Below are positions 12,086 through 22,046 of a stretch of 64,000 nucleotides of DNA, one piece after another. The first letter of the stretch is position 1. Every line of letters begins with the position of its first letter. This DNA is from Primula veris. Its lineage: Eukaryota > Streptophyta > Magnoliopsida > Ericales > Primulaceae. A model generated the notes under the pieces. The model was given only the letters and a program-made list of their open reading frames with translations, was not told the DNA's origin and did not search any database. The DNA lies in the NCBI GenBank assembly GCA_963682055.1, contig OY821746.1:12115992-12179991 (forward strand), in the 5' to 3' direction. A program made the position numbers and the translations under genes.

Positions 12086-12093
12086 TGTGGGAT

Positions 12094-13030
12094 TAATATA
12101 TCCATAGTTCCATCCATTTTTTTTTATAAAAAACATTTCTGTATGCTACGACATCTTAAAAATAACAATTCAGTTTATGATCAACAATTAAGTTGTACAC
12201 CAACACTATAACAACTTTAAACTGAAACAAGAAAGTTATATGTTTCCATCACCTTTCTCTTTCCCTAGCTAATTCTCGTAAAATCTTCAGGATGTGGGAT
12301 TCCGTTGTCATAATAATATGAATCATACAGATGTTTTTTTATTGGCCGTGTAAATTTGACATTCCAATCATGCTAAGTATTTTTTTTCTTTTTTTCCACT
12401 CTGAATAATATCAAAGGGTAAATATGTTTAGTATCGTGTGGCATGTAATTATTTCTTCTTTGACAAATTTATATGTATCATTTGTAATAACCCGATAAAG
12501 ATGCAACCCAAGTGAGATATTTTCTTCTTAGATCAAACTGTTATTTCCAAATATATGTATTATACTTATTTGAATAACTATGAATTTCAAGTTTTGAGAT
12601 CTTTGGGGCTTGAAAACGGCATGATGCATGTCTATGTTTTCGGTGTGTGATAGTAGCACTTCTATTTTCCCTCTGTTGGAAACCCTTTTTTATTTTGATG
12701 AAAGTCGGGGGTTTCAGGGGATAATAGATGAGGAACAGAGATCAAACATAGAGAATTAAGGAAAGAATTAAGAGAAATAAAGGAGAGATATATGAGAGAA
12801 ACAAGAAGAGATGCTAGAGTTTAATCTTTCTATTAATCAAAACTGAATAGAAAATCATAGTCTTGTGGAACTTAGCATTTTATATAACAAATGGAGGAAC
12901 CAAACCCAGAACCATAGGGGAATTACATCATACCTACTATAGCTTATAAGTGCCGCTTTTACTCCTAACCAAACAAAAGCATACAATCTGTATTTACAAG
13001 CCACTGACAACATAGAAATTTTCTAGGCTT
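12094..13030 (-). other. Intergenic sequence; part may be a displaced 3' untranslated region
   Basis: No coding frame. The last few hundred bases before the copia array continue, across the insertion, the sequence downstream of the terminal exon at 28397-28503. They may therefore be the far part of that gene's 3' untranslated region. Confidence 0.35.
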
Positions 13031-13427
13031 AATACTGTTGGAAAAATGTAGGAAAACATGTATTTTATACATGGTTGTTCCAAGTGGTCAGGGACCATCT
13101 TTGAGTCAATTTTCAATGCGACTCCTCAGTTTTTTTGAGGCCATACTCAATGCGGTTGAGTAGCTCGTGCGACTAGCTTCGCAACGGTATATCGCATGAC
13201 CTATTCGGAGGAAGGGTGTGAATGATAATTGGACTCGAAGGTTGGTATTCGAAAGAGGCAATAAAGCCAATGCTGGAAAATGAGAAAAGAAATGGGATTT
13301 AACCCATGAGGGTTATCCCACATTGGAAAATCATGAGTGATTTTTACAATATATATACTAGGGTATCTCATGTGGATATCAAGTAGTGTGTCCATATACA
13401 CATGTGTGTATTGTGTACCACATATGG

Positions 13428-14495
13428 GCTTGCTCGACGGGCGGGCTTGCTCGACGGGCGGGCTTGCTCGACGGGCGGGCTTGCTCGACGGGCGGGCTTG
13501 CTCGACGGGCGGGCTTGCTCGACGGGCGGGCTTGCTCGACGGGCGGGCTTGCTCGACGGGCGGGCTTGCTCGACGGGCGGGCTTGCTCGACGGGCGGGCT
13601 TGCTCGACGGGCGGGCTTGCTCGACGGGCGGGCTTGCTCGACGGGCGGGCTTGCTCGACGGGCGGGCTTGCTCGACGGGCGGGCTTGCTCGACGGGCGGG
13701 CTTGCTCGACGGGCGGGCTTGCTCGACGGGCGGGCTTGCTCGACGGGCGGGCTTGCTCGACGGGCGGGCTTGCTCGACGGGCGGGCTTGCTCGACGGGCG
13801 GGCTTGCTCGACGGGCGGGCTTGCTCGACGGGCGGGCTTGCTCGACGGGCGGGCTTGCTCGACGGGCGGGCTTGCTCGACGGGCGGGCTTGCTCGACGGG
13901 CGGGCTTGCTCGACGGGCGGGCTTGCTCGACGGGCGGGCTTGCTCGACGGGCGGGCTTGCTCGACGGGCGGGCTTGCTCGACGGGCGGGCTTGCTCGACG
14001 GGCGGGCTTGCTCGACGGGCGGGCTTGCTCGACGGGCGGGCTTGCTCGACGGGCGGGCTTGCTCGACGGGCGGGCTTGCTCGACGGGCGGGCTTGCTCGA
14101 CGGGCGGGCTTGCTCGACGGGCGGGCTTGCTCGACGGGCGGGCTTGCTCGACGGGCGGGCTTGCTCGACGGGCGGGCTTGCTCGACGGGCGGGCTTGCTC
14201 GACGGGCGGGCTTGCTCGACGGGCGGGCTTGCTCGACGGGCGGGCTTGCTCGACGGGCGGGCTTGCTCGACGGGCGGGCTTGCTCGACGGGCGGGCTTGC
14301 TCGACGGGCGGGCTTGCTCGACGGGCGGGCTTGCTCGACGGGCGGGCTTGCTCGACGGGCGGGCTTGCTCGACGGGCGGGCTTGCTCGACGGGCGGGCTT
14401 GCTCGACGGGCGGGCTTGCTCGACGGGCGGGCTTGCTCGACGGGCGGGCTTGCTCGACGGGCGGGCTTGCTCGACGGGCGGGCTTGCTCGACGGG
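13428..14495 (+). repeat. 17-bp minisatellite, 62.8 copies, inside LTR 1
   Basis: Unit GCTTGCTCGACGGGCGG, apparently without variation across 62 full units and a 14-nt partial one. LTRs 2 and 3 contain only 2.8 units, the second with a G-to-A change (GCTTACTCG). Each unit has three CpG and two GGG runs. Because 17 is not a multiple of 3 and the unit makes no stop, long open frames appear on both strands; they are artefacts. Confidence 0.97.
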
Positions 14496-14531
14496 CCAAC
14501 GCAACCAGAAACCTTAAGGTGGTTGGGCGAA

Positions 14532-14542
14532 TATCGGTTAAG
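14532..14542 (+). promoter_or_regulatory. LTR segment complementary to the post-LTR loop (U5 side)
   Basis: TATCGGTTAAG here is the exact complement of CTTAACCGATA at 15059-15069, just past the LTR. The same pair exists at the other LTR boundary (about 21168-21178 with 21696-21706). Confidence 0.6.
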
Positions 14543-15040
14543 GGCATACTATTAACAGTAGCCTCGTCTTATTTTATTCTATTCTGTCCATTTCATTTAC
14601 TTCTTTTAATTCTGTCCATTTCATTTACGCATTCAATTCTGTCCTTTTTATTTTAGTATTTCAATTGATGTCCTTAGCTGTAGCTTTATATTCTGTTTGT
14701 ACTTATCTGTAATTAGTTTAAAGTTCTGTTTTTTGCTGTAATTACTATTCTGTAATTTAATTCTGTAATTAGAATAGTTTCAATTCAGTCCTGTAATTTC
14801 AATTTCAAACAGAACAGTCCAGCTGTTAAGTTTGTACTTTCCAGTCTGGCAGTTTCTATTTATTGCAATTCAGTACATCAGATTATTAATTAATAATAAT
14901 CTGATAACGTTTGCTTTAATTATTTTCAGTACCTACATGTTGTAATCAATTTATTGTATTTCATTTGGAAATTAATAAAGATTACACTGGTTTTAATTAA
15001 TTCTTGTTTAGTCCTTTTATTATTATTAATTGTTATTTCG

Positions 15041-15090
15041 TACACGGAAACCAACAATCTTAACCGATACTCTGTTGTTTCTTTCGTGTA
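15041..15090 (+). promoter_or_regulatory. Stem-loop spanning the LTR/leader junction; candidate primer site in the loop
   Basis: The LTR end TACACGGAAACCAACA (15041-15056) can pair with TGTTGTTTCTTTCGTGTA (15073-15090), with an AAA-equivalent bulge and a single C bulge. This exposes the 16-nt loop ATCTTAACCGATACTC (15057-15072). A canonical copia primer site beginning TGG next to the LTR is absent. The same structure follows LTR 2 at about 21678-21727. Confidence 0.55.
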
Positions 15091-15141
15091 TTGATTAATA
15101 CAATTTTTTATTTTTTATAAGGAATAATGCTTTCTTGTTTT

Positions 15142-15163
15142 CATTTCTATATTATATTAGAAA
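15142..15163 (+). other. Leader hairpin with 7-bp perfect stem
   Basis: ATTTCTA and TAGAAAT enclose an 8-nt AT loop in the copia leader. Together with the two CCGTA hairpins downstream it suggests a structured leader RNA. Confidence 0.4.
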
Positions 15164-15208
15164 TTGAATTACAACGAAAAAATTCCAAACAGTTTTAATT
15201 TTATTTTT

Positions 15209-15293
15209 GAATCTTGTTGATACCAACCGTATTGGTATTCAATAAGAATCGTTCAATCCTTTTAATATCAACCGTATTGATATTTAAAAGGAT
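15209..15293 (+). promoter_or_regulatory. Two tandem leader hairpins with the same CCGTA loop
   Basis: Hairpin 1 (15209-15250): 18-nt left arm ending TACCAA, loop CCGTA, right arm starting TTGGTA. Hairpin 2 (15256-15293): 16-nt left arm ending TATCAA, loop CCGTA, right arm starting TTGATA. Both have a six-pair apical stem, then one unpaired T on the 3' side at the same place, then a lower stem. The third apical pair is C-G in one and T-A in the other, a compensatory change. They lie between the LTR and the gag start, where packaging or dimerisation signals are found in LTR elements. The copies in the second unit are at 21846-21930. Confidence 0.65.
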
Positions 15294-15409
15294 AAAAGTT
15301 TAATTTTATTTTGTTTGGTAATTCTTTTACAAACTCAAATATCAGTTTTGGTGTTTGTTTATAGAATTTATTGTACACGTATCTCATACGTTTTGTGTTG
15401 TCGTTTCAG

Positions 15410-16696
15410 ATGACAAACACGTCGCCTATTCAGTTGCCTATCGGAAGTGAGCATGACCCAATGGTTGGTGGAGATGTCCATAACATTGGGGGCGATGCGA
15501 TTGTGGGGGCTACCGCCGATGACGTGGCTGCAGCGGCTGAGGCCGCCGCGGCTGCGGCCATGGCGGATGCTACGGCCAAAGCTGAGGCTGCGGCCGAAGC
15601 AGCGGCCACAGCCAAGGCCGCAGCTAAGGCTGCGGCAAGAGCCAAGGCTGCGGCCAAAGGCAAGGCACCGATGTATTCGGCTGTGCCTACTTTGCCGACT
15701 TCTCATCTGGAGAAACCGGAAAAGTTCAGGGGAGACAACTTTAAACGTTGGCAGCAAAAGATGCTGTTTTATCTCACGACCCTGAATCTGACCAGGTTTC
15801 TCAAGGAGACTGCTCCCGTCCTAAGCGAGGACGATCTGGACGAGCAGTCGTTCTCTGCGGTTGAGGCATGGAGACATGCCGACTACCTATGCAAGAACTA
15901 TATCCTGTGTGCTCTAGATGACACGCTGTTCAGTGTTTTCGAGCCCAAAGCTACTGCAAAGGAGCTATGGGAGACTCTCGAAAATAAGTACAAAGTGAAT
16001 AACGCTGGCACAAAGAGATTTGTTGTCACAGACTTTCATGAGTACCGTATGACTGACAGCAGGGGTGTCATGGAGCAAGTTGAGGAGCTACAACTCATTT
16101 ACCATCGCCTTGAGGCTGAGGGGCTAGTGATAAACGAGCCTTTCCAGGTGGCACTCATGATTGAGAAATTGCCGCCGTCATGGAAAGACTTTCAAAACTA
16201 CCTGAAGCACAAGCGGAAGGAAATGAGGTTGGAGGGGCTCATAGAGAAGCTCAACATCGAGGTGAGCAACCGTCGCTCAGTGAGGAGAGTCGGTGGTGCT
16301 ATCATCCCGATGGCAAAGGCCAATGTGGTCGAAAGCTCCAACGTCAAACGGAAACGTTTTGACACCGGAGGCAGTGCTGTTGTCGCAAAGAAATTTGCGG
16401 GAACCTGCTTTGTGTGTAACAGGACCGGCCATCATGCCGCGGACTGTTATGACAATAAAGGCGCTGTTAAGCCTAAGCCCCCCCCCCCCCCCCGAGGAAC
16501 TTTAAGGGCAAGGGAAAGAGGAAAGCTCCAGCTCAGGCACATCTGGCCGAGGGAGGACGAGATGACGATCACTTTACTGCTGTGGTCTCTGAGGTCAATC
16601 TCATGGGGAGCAACCCCAAAGAGTGGTGGCTGGATACCGGCGCCACAAGCCACATCTGCTCAACACGGTGGATGTTTAAGACCTACGAGGCAGTAG
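15410..16696 (+). pseudogene. gag: copia Gag, copy 1 (frame lost at C tract)
   Basis: ATG at 15410 follows a leader of about 350 nt; upstream the frame is open only through TTG. The protein starts MTNTSPIQLPIGSEHD. It then has about 50 residues of Ala/Lys/Glu-rich low-complexity sequence, the copia gag core (HLEKPEKFRGDNFKRWQQKM...) and an RNA-binding zinc knuckle CFVCNRTGHHAADC (CX2CX4HX4C). Gag forms the particle that packages element RNA. After the 16-C run at 16478-16493 the frame no longer matches pol, and the last about 67 residues of the open frame are out-of-frame sequence. Confidence 0.9.
16478..16493 (+). repeat. C16 homopolymer at the gag-pol junction, copy 1
   Basis: Sixteen C residues encode the poly-Pro stretch. 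The second copy has twelve at 23115-23126. Neither length places gag and pol in one frame. Confidence 0.9.
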
Positions 16697-18654
16697 AGGG
16701 AGAAAGCTGCTTCATGGGAAATTCTGCTACTTCCAAGGTGGAAGGAAAAGGAATGGTGGTGATGAAGATGACTTCGGGAAAAGAGCTGAGATTGACCAAT
16801 GTGCTCCATGTTCCGGATATCCGTAAGAATCTGGTATCCGGATCGGTGATGGTGAAGAACGGGTTCAAGCTAGTTTTAGAATCCGATAAAATTGTAATCA
16901 CCAAAAATGGTGTCTATGTAGGTCGTGGCTATATGACCAACGGCATGTTTAAGTTAAACGTAGGGACACCTGCTCCCAATAAAGGTGCGAAAGCTGAGGC
17001 TAGCACTAGCAATGTAATGACTGTTGCCCAAGAGGCCAATAAAAATTCTGAGTTTAATTATTTATTTGAGTCATTTCATTTGTGGCATGGTAGATTAGGT
17101 CACGTGAATTATAATTCTTTAAAGAAATTAATATCACGAAAACTAATACCAAATTTCGTTTTTGATAAGCAGCACAAATGTGAGATTTGTGTAGAGGCAA
17201 AATTAACGAAATCATCGTTTCAACATGTTGAACGAGAAAGTGAACCTCTCGGTCTAATACACACGGATGTATGCGACTTAAAGTTTATACAAACGCGAGG
17301 AGGGAAAAAGTACTTTATCACCTTTATAGATGATTGTACTAGATACTGTTACGTTTACTTAATGAGAAGTAAAGACGAAGCAGTAGAGAAATTCGCTCTT
17401 TATAAGACCGAAGTTGAAAATCAACTCAATAAGAAAATTAAAACATTGAGAAGTGATAGAGGCGGTGAATATGAATCACCGTTTGAACAGATATGCGCTG
17501 AAAGCGGCATTATACATCAAACCACAGCCCCATACACTCCCGAGCAAAATGGAGTTGCTGAGCGTAAAAATAGAACGCTAAAGGAAATGATGAATGCTAT
17601 GCTAATCAGTTCTGGTTTACCCCAGAACATGTGGGGGGAAGCGATACTTTCCGCTAACTATGTTTTAAACAAGTTACCACATAAGAAGCGAGAAAAGACT
17701 CCATATGAATTATGGAAAGGTCATCAACCCAGTTATAAGAACCTGCGGGTTTGGGGTTGTCTCGCAAAGGTCCTAGTTCCCACTCCTAAGAGGATGAGAA
17801 TTGGTCCTAAGACGGTGGACTGTGTGTTCATCGGATATGCACAGAATAGTAGTGCATATCGGTTTCTCGTGCACAAGTCGGACAATCCCGATGTACACGT
17901 AGATACGTATATGGAAAGCCGAGAGGCCTCTTTCTTTGAAGATATCTTTCCCCGGAAATTACCTACATCTGTACCAACTGAAGAGTTGAACAGTGAAGGA
18001 AATGTGGGGGCAAGTGAACCGACAGAGGAAGAGGAAGAGAAAGAGCCTCGGCGCAGCAAAAGGGCAAGGAAGGAAACTTCCTTTGGACCTGATTTCCTAA
18101 CCTTCATGATTGAAGGCGAACCGGTGACATATAAACAAGCTATGTCAACACCGGATTCCCAATATTGGGAAGAAGCTATTCAAAATGAAATTGAATCAAT
18201 CATGCAAAACCACACTTGGGAACTAGTGGATCTTCTGAAAGGATGTAAGCCCCTAGGTCACAAGTGGGTCTTCAAGAGGAAGTTAAAGGTTGACGGCACG
18301 ATTGAGAAATACAAGGCGAGACTTGTAGTGAAAGGCTTCAGGCAAACGGAAGGTGTCGATTATTTTGACACTTATGCTCCTGTCTCCAGGAAAAGGTCTA
18401 TCCGAATCGTCATTGCTCTCGCAGCTTTGTTTGATATGGAAATACATCAAATGGATGTAAAGACGGCGTTTCTGAATGGAGAACTGGAAGAAGAAATTTA
18501 CATGGAACAACCGGAAGGGTTTGTAGTTCCTGGTAAAGAGCACCAAGTGTGCAAACTTGTAAAGTCTCTATATGGACTCAAACAAGCGCCAAAGCAATGG
18601 CACGAGAAGTTTGATAGAATTATGTTATCAAACGGTTTTCACATTAATGAGTGA
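16492..18654 (+). pseudogene. pol: copia Pol part 1, copy 1: protease, integrase, RT N-terminal half
   Basis: The homologous frame runs from the C tract to a stop at 18652-18654. Domains in order: aspartic protease (WLDTGATSHIC, catalytic Asp at about 16633); GAG-pre-integrase zinc finger (WHGRLGH...CEIC); integrase core with HTD, SDRGGEY and AERKNR supplying the DDE residues; then the reverse transcriptase fingers (WVFKRKLKVDG, KARLVVKGF, HQMDVKTAFLNGELEEEIYM). The frame stops after GFHINE, inside reverse transcriptase before the YVDD box, by a frameshift shared with the other copy. No initiator is expected because pol is normally made as a Gag-Pol fusion. Confidence 0.92.
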
Positions 18655-19669
18655 TAAATGTGTCTACTCTAAAGGAAGTGGAAGAGACTGTGTCGTAGTC
18701 TGTCTCTATGTGGATGACATGATCATAATTGGGAGTAATGATAGAATCAGCTCCACAAAGAAAATGTTGTCACAACACTTCGATATGAAGGATCTGGGTA
18801 TAGCTGATGTAATACTTGGTATGAAGATTACCAAAACATCAGAAGGATATGCCTTGTCCCAAGGTCACTATGTTAAACAAGTTTTAGACAAGTTTGACAA
18901 GGGCAGTAAGGCGATGTCTAGAACCCCAATTGAGTTCAACTGTAACCTGAAAAAGAATTTCGGTAAAAGTGTGAATCAATTAGAGTTCTCCCGAGTCATA
19001 GGCAGTCTCATGTATATAATGAATTGCACCAGACCAGACATAGCAAACTCAGTGAGTAGACTGAGCAGATACACCAGTAATCCAAATGAGGAACACTGGA
19101 AGGCCATAATGAAACTTCTCAGGTATATGAGGTTTTCAGCCGATTACGGGCTGCACTATACCAGATATCCAGCGGTACTGGAAGGCTATTCAGATGCCAA
19201 TTGGATATCAGACTCCAATAGCACAAGATCCACGAGTGGATATGTGTTTATAATGGGAGGAGCTGCTGTGTCTTGGAGATCCTCCAAACAGACATGTATT
19301 GCAAGGTCAACTATGGAATCTGAATTCATAGCGTTAGACTTAGCAACCGAAGAGGCAGACTGGCTGAGAAGTCTATTGGAAGGAATTCCAATGTGGCCGA
19401 AACCTGTTCCCGCAATAAGCATGCATTGCGATAGTCAATCAGCAATTGCACGGGCACAGGATCATATGTATAATGGAAAGTCTCGACATATACGTCGAAG
19501 ACATAAATCCGTAAGGGAATTGTTATCCAACGGTGTGGTATCCTTAGATTTTGTGAGATCAAAGGAAAACATAGCGGATCCATTAACAAAAGGCTTGACT
19601 CAAGTAGGAGTCGAGACGTCATCGAACGGAATGGGATTAAAGTCCATTAAATTGGTGGCCCCAACATAG
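18650..19669 (+). pseudogene. pol: copia Pol part 2, copy 1: RT C-terminal half and RNase H
   Basis: This continues the polyprotein in the shifted frame. It starts at SDKCVYSKG, has the catalytic YVDD box ([12 protein letters not shown]) and thumb ([19 protein letters not shown]), then RNase H ([49 protein letters not shown]). It ends at a normal stop. Substitutions have not added other stops, so the break in the frame is the only clear lesion here. Confidence 0.92.
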
Positions 19670-19747
19670 GCAACCCAACCTAAACGGAATATTTCCTGAT
19701 AGGTTCAAAGGGAAACTGAACTGTGAGGGCAACTGAACAAAGCACTC

Positions 19748-19856
19748 GGGAACCTGGGGTTCCCAGCCCATTTCCGCGATGACAGAGTGATAGACCTGTA
19801 CCATTGTAAGGGTGAGCTTGAGGCTCTTAATGATCCAAGTAACTCGACGGTCGAGT
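19748..19856 (+). other. Two strong hairpins in the copia 3' untranslated region
   Basis: GGGAACC-TGG-GGTTCCC at 19748-19764 and ACTCGAC-G-GTCGAGT at 19842-19856. The untranslated stretch between pol and the LTR is about 557 bp. The second copy of the pair is at 26381-26397 and 26475-26489. Confidence 0.5.
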
Positions 19857-20213
19857 AAAGTGAGTCAGGACACTTTCGACTTGGAACACCTATAACGAGT
19901 GTGTAAGGCCGGTACCATGTGATGAGCTTGGGCTAATTCACTAGAGCACTCAGTTGAAGTTGCCAAGGCAGTCCAGGCCAAATATGGACAACAACTAAAG
20001 GGCCTAGTACGTGGGTAGAGAGGGCACTGTGCGGGTGCCATTCTGGGATACACAAAGCTTGATGGTTCAAAGCTTTACAGCTACCTAATAGCAGTATTCT
20101 GGGTGGTATTCCGCTACGGCAGGTTCAAGGCGCGCGCTACCTGACCTTAGGCAGTGAACTTTTGCGGTTCTCTTGATTTGCATTTAGGACATGGGCTTTC
20201 GAGCCAATTGCAT

Positions 20214-20226
20214 TCATGTGGGGGAT
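20214..20226 (+). promoter_or_regulatory. Polypurine tract, copy 1
   Basis: CATGTGGGGGAT lies directly before the TGTTGG start of LTR 2, the position where plus-strand DNA synthesis is primed. The same sequence precedes LTR 3 at 26847-26859. Confidence 0.7.
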
Positions 20227-20679
20227 TGTTGGAAAAATGTAGGAAAACATGTATTTTATACATGGTTGTTCCAAGTGGTCAGGGACCATCTTTGAGTCAA
20301 TTTTCAATGCGACTCCTCAGTTTTTCTGAGGCCATACTCAATGCGGTTGAGTAGCTCGTGCGACTAGCTTCGCAACGGTATATCGCATGACCTATTCGGA
20401 GGAAGGGTGTGAATGATAATTGGACTCGAAGGTTGGTACTCGAAAGAGGCAATAAAGCCAATGCTGGAAAATGAGAAAAGAAATGGGATTTAACCCATGA
20501 GGGTTATCCCACATTGGAAAATCATGAGTGATTTTTACAATATATATACTAGGGTATCTCATGTGGATATCAAGTAGTGTGTCCATATACACATGTGTGT
20601 ATTGTGTACCACATATGGGCTTGCTCGACGGGCGGGCTTACTCGACGGGCGGGCTTGCTCGACGGGTTTTTAACTCAAC

Positions 20680-20822
20680 GGGAAAAGTGCGCCTGTTCGG
20701 GAAAAGTGCGCCTGTTCGGGAAAAGCGTGCCTGTTCGGGAAAAGCGTGCATGTTCGGGAAAAAGTGCGTCTGTTCGGGAAAAGCGTGCCTGTTCGGAAAA
20801 AGTGCGCCTGTTCGGGAAAAGC
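20680..20822 (+). repeat. 19-bp tandem repeat in LTR 2, about 7.5 copies
   Basis: Unit GGGAAAAGTGCGCCTGTTC with variants (GCGTGCCTGTTC, GTGCGTCTGTTC, one 20-nt unit). It lies about 120-260 bp upstream of the TATA box. Repeats in this position in LTRs often act as enhancers, which is inference here. The LTR 3 copy is at 27313-27455; LTR 1 has lost it. Confidence 0.85.
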
Positions 20823-20943
20823 TTCCAGCAAACCTGTAACTGTTGCAATAAATATGATTTGATTGCAAAGTTAATACTGCAGTTTCGAATTTCGAAAACT
20901 GACAGTAGTAAAGTGACCTTAATGGCTGAGATACTCAGCAAGC

Positions 20944-20953
20944 CTATAAATAG
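20944..20953 (+). promoter_or_regulatory. LTR promoter TATA box (LTR 2)
   Basis: CCTATAAATAGG, a near-consensus plant TATA box. Transcription would start about 30 nt downstream. LTR 3 has the same at 27577-27586. LTR 1 lacks the segment. Confidence 0.7.
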
Positions 20954-22046
20954 GCAGACTCCCCACATGTCAAATAGACAATATTCTGAAATAAAATACA
21001 GAAGCATATATCATCTCTCAAAAACAGCATTACATTTTAGAACCAGAGAGAACCACCCACCAACAGCTCGACCTTGACTCGTCGCCAGTTTCCGGCGAGT
21101 CATCCGAGACGTTGTACCTTGGGATCGAAGCGCCAACGCAACCAGAAACCTTAAGGTGGTTGGACGAATATCGGTTAAGGGCATACTGTTAACAGTAGCC
21201 TCGTCTTATTTTATTCTATTCTGTCCATTTCATTTACTTCTTTTAATTCTGTCCATTTCATTTACGCATTCAATTCTGTCCTTTTTATTTTAGTATTTCA
21301 ATTGTTGTCCTTAGCTGTAGCTTTATATTCTGTTTGTACTTATCTGTAATTAGTTTAAAGTTCTGTTTTTTGCTGTAATTACTATTCTGTAATTTAATTC
21401 TGTAATTAGAATAGTTTCAATTCAGTCCTGTAATTTCAATTTCAAACAGAACAGTCCGGCTGTTAAGTTTGTACTTTCCAGTCTGGCAGTTTCTATTTAT
21501 TGCAATTCAGTACATCAGATTATTAATTAATAATAATCTGATAACGTTTGCTTTAATTATTTTCAGTACCTACATGTTGTAATCAATTTATTGTATTTCA
21601 TTTGGAAATTAATAAAGATTACACTGGTTTTAATTAATTCTTGTTTAGTCCTTTTATTATTATTAATTGTTATTTCGTACACGGAAACCAACAATCTTAA
21701 CCGATACTCTGTTGTTTCTTTCGTGTATTGATTAATACAATTTTTTATTTTTTATAAGGAATAATGCTTTCTTGTTTTCATTTCTATATTATATTAGAAA
21801 TTGAATTACAACGAAAAAATTCCAAACAGTTTTAATTTTATTTTTGAATCTTGTTGATACCAACCGTATTGGTATTCAATAAGAATCGTTCAATCCTTTT
21901 AATATCAACCGTATTGATATTTAAAAGGATAAAAGTTTAATTTTATTTTGTTTGGTAATTCTTTTACAAACTCAAATATCAGTTTTGGTGTTTGTTTATA
22001 GAATTTATTGTACACGTATCTCATACGTTTTGTGTTGTCGTTTCAG

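Larger units (their letters stand above)
13036..15056 (+). repeat. LTR 1 of the copia array, rearranged (2021 bp)
   Basis: TGTTGG...CCAACA. Compared with the 1467-bp LTRs 2 and 3, it has about 60 extra copies of a 17-bp unit (+1020 bp) and lacks the 466 bp that in LTR 2 hold the 19-bp repeats, the TATA box and the probable transcription start. It differs from LTR 2 by six substitutions before position 14822 and by none after it. Confidence 0.95.
20227..21693 (+). repeat. LTR 2 (middle), chimeric, 1467 bp
   Basis: TGTTGG...CCAACA. Up to position 21458 it matches LTR 3 at every site where LTRs 1 and 3 differ. From 21586 on it matches LTR 1 (A at 21586 and G at 21605 against G and A in LTR 3). 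A crossover between 21459 and 21585 explains this. It keeps the TATA box and 19-bp repeats and so may be the only internal LTR able to drive a full transcript of a downstream copy. Confidence 0.95.

Noticed and set aside
13428..14495. CRISPR array
   Set aside because: The units are directly adjacent with no unique spacers, and the sequence is a plant LTR.
13201..14656. Open frames of 370-448 aa on both strands over 13.2-14.7 kb
   Set aside because: They are readings of the 17-bp LTR minisatellite (GLLDGRACSTGGLARRA and ARRASPPVEQARPSSKP). A 17-bp unit without stops leaves many frames open, so length is no evidence of coding.
15368..15785. Extra frames over the 5' end of gag (Arg/Ser-rich and Ala-rich)
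   Set aside because: Shadows of the GC-rich Ala/Lys codons of gag in other frames.
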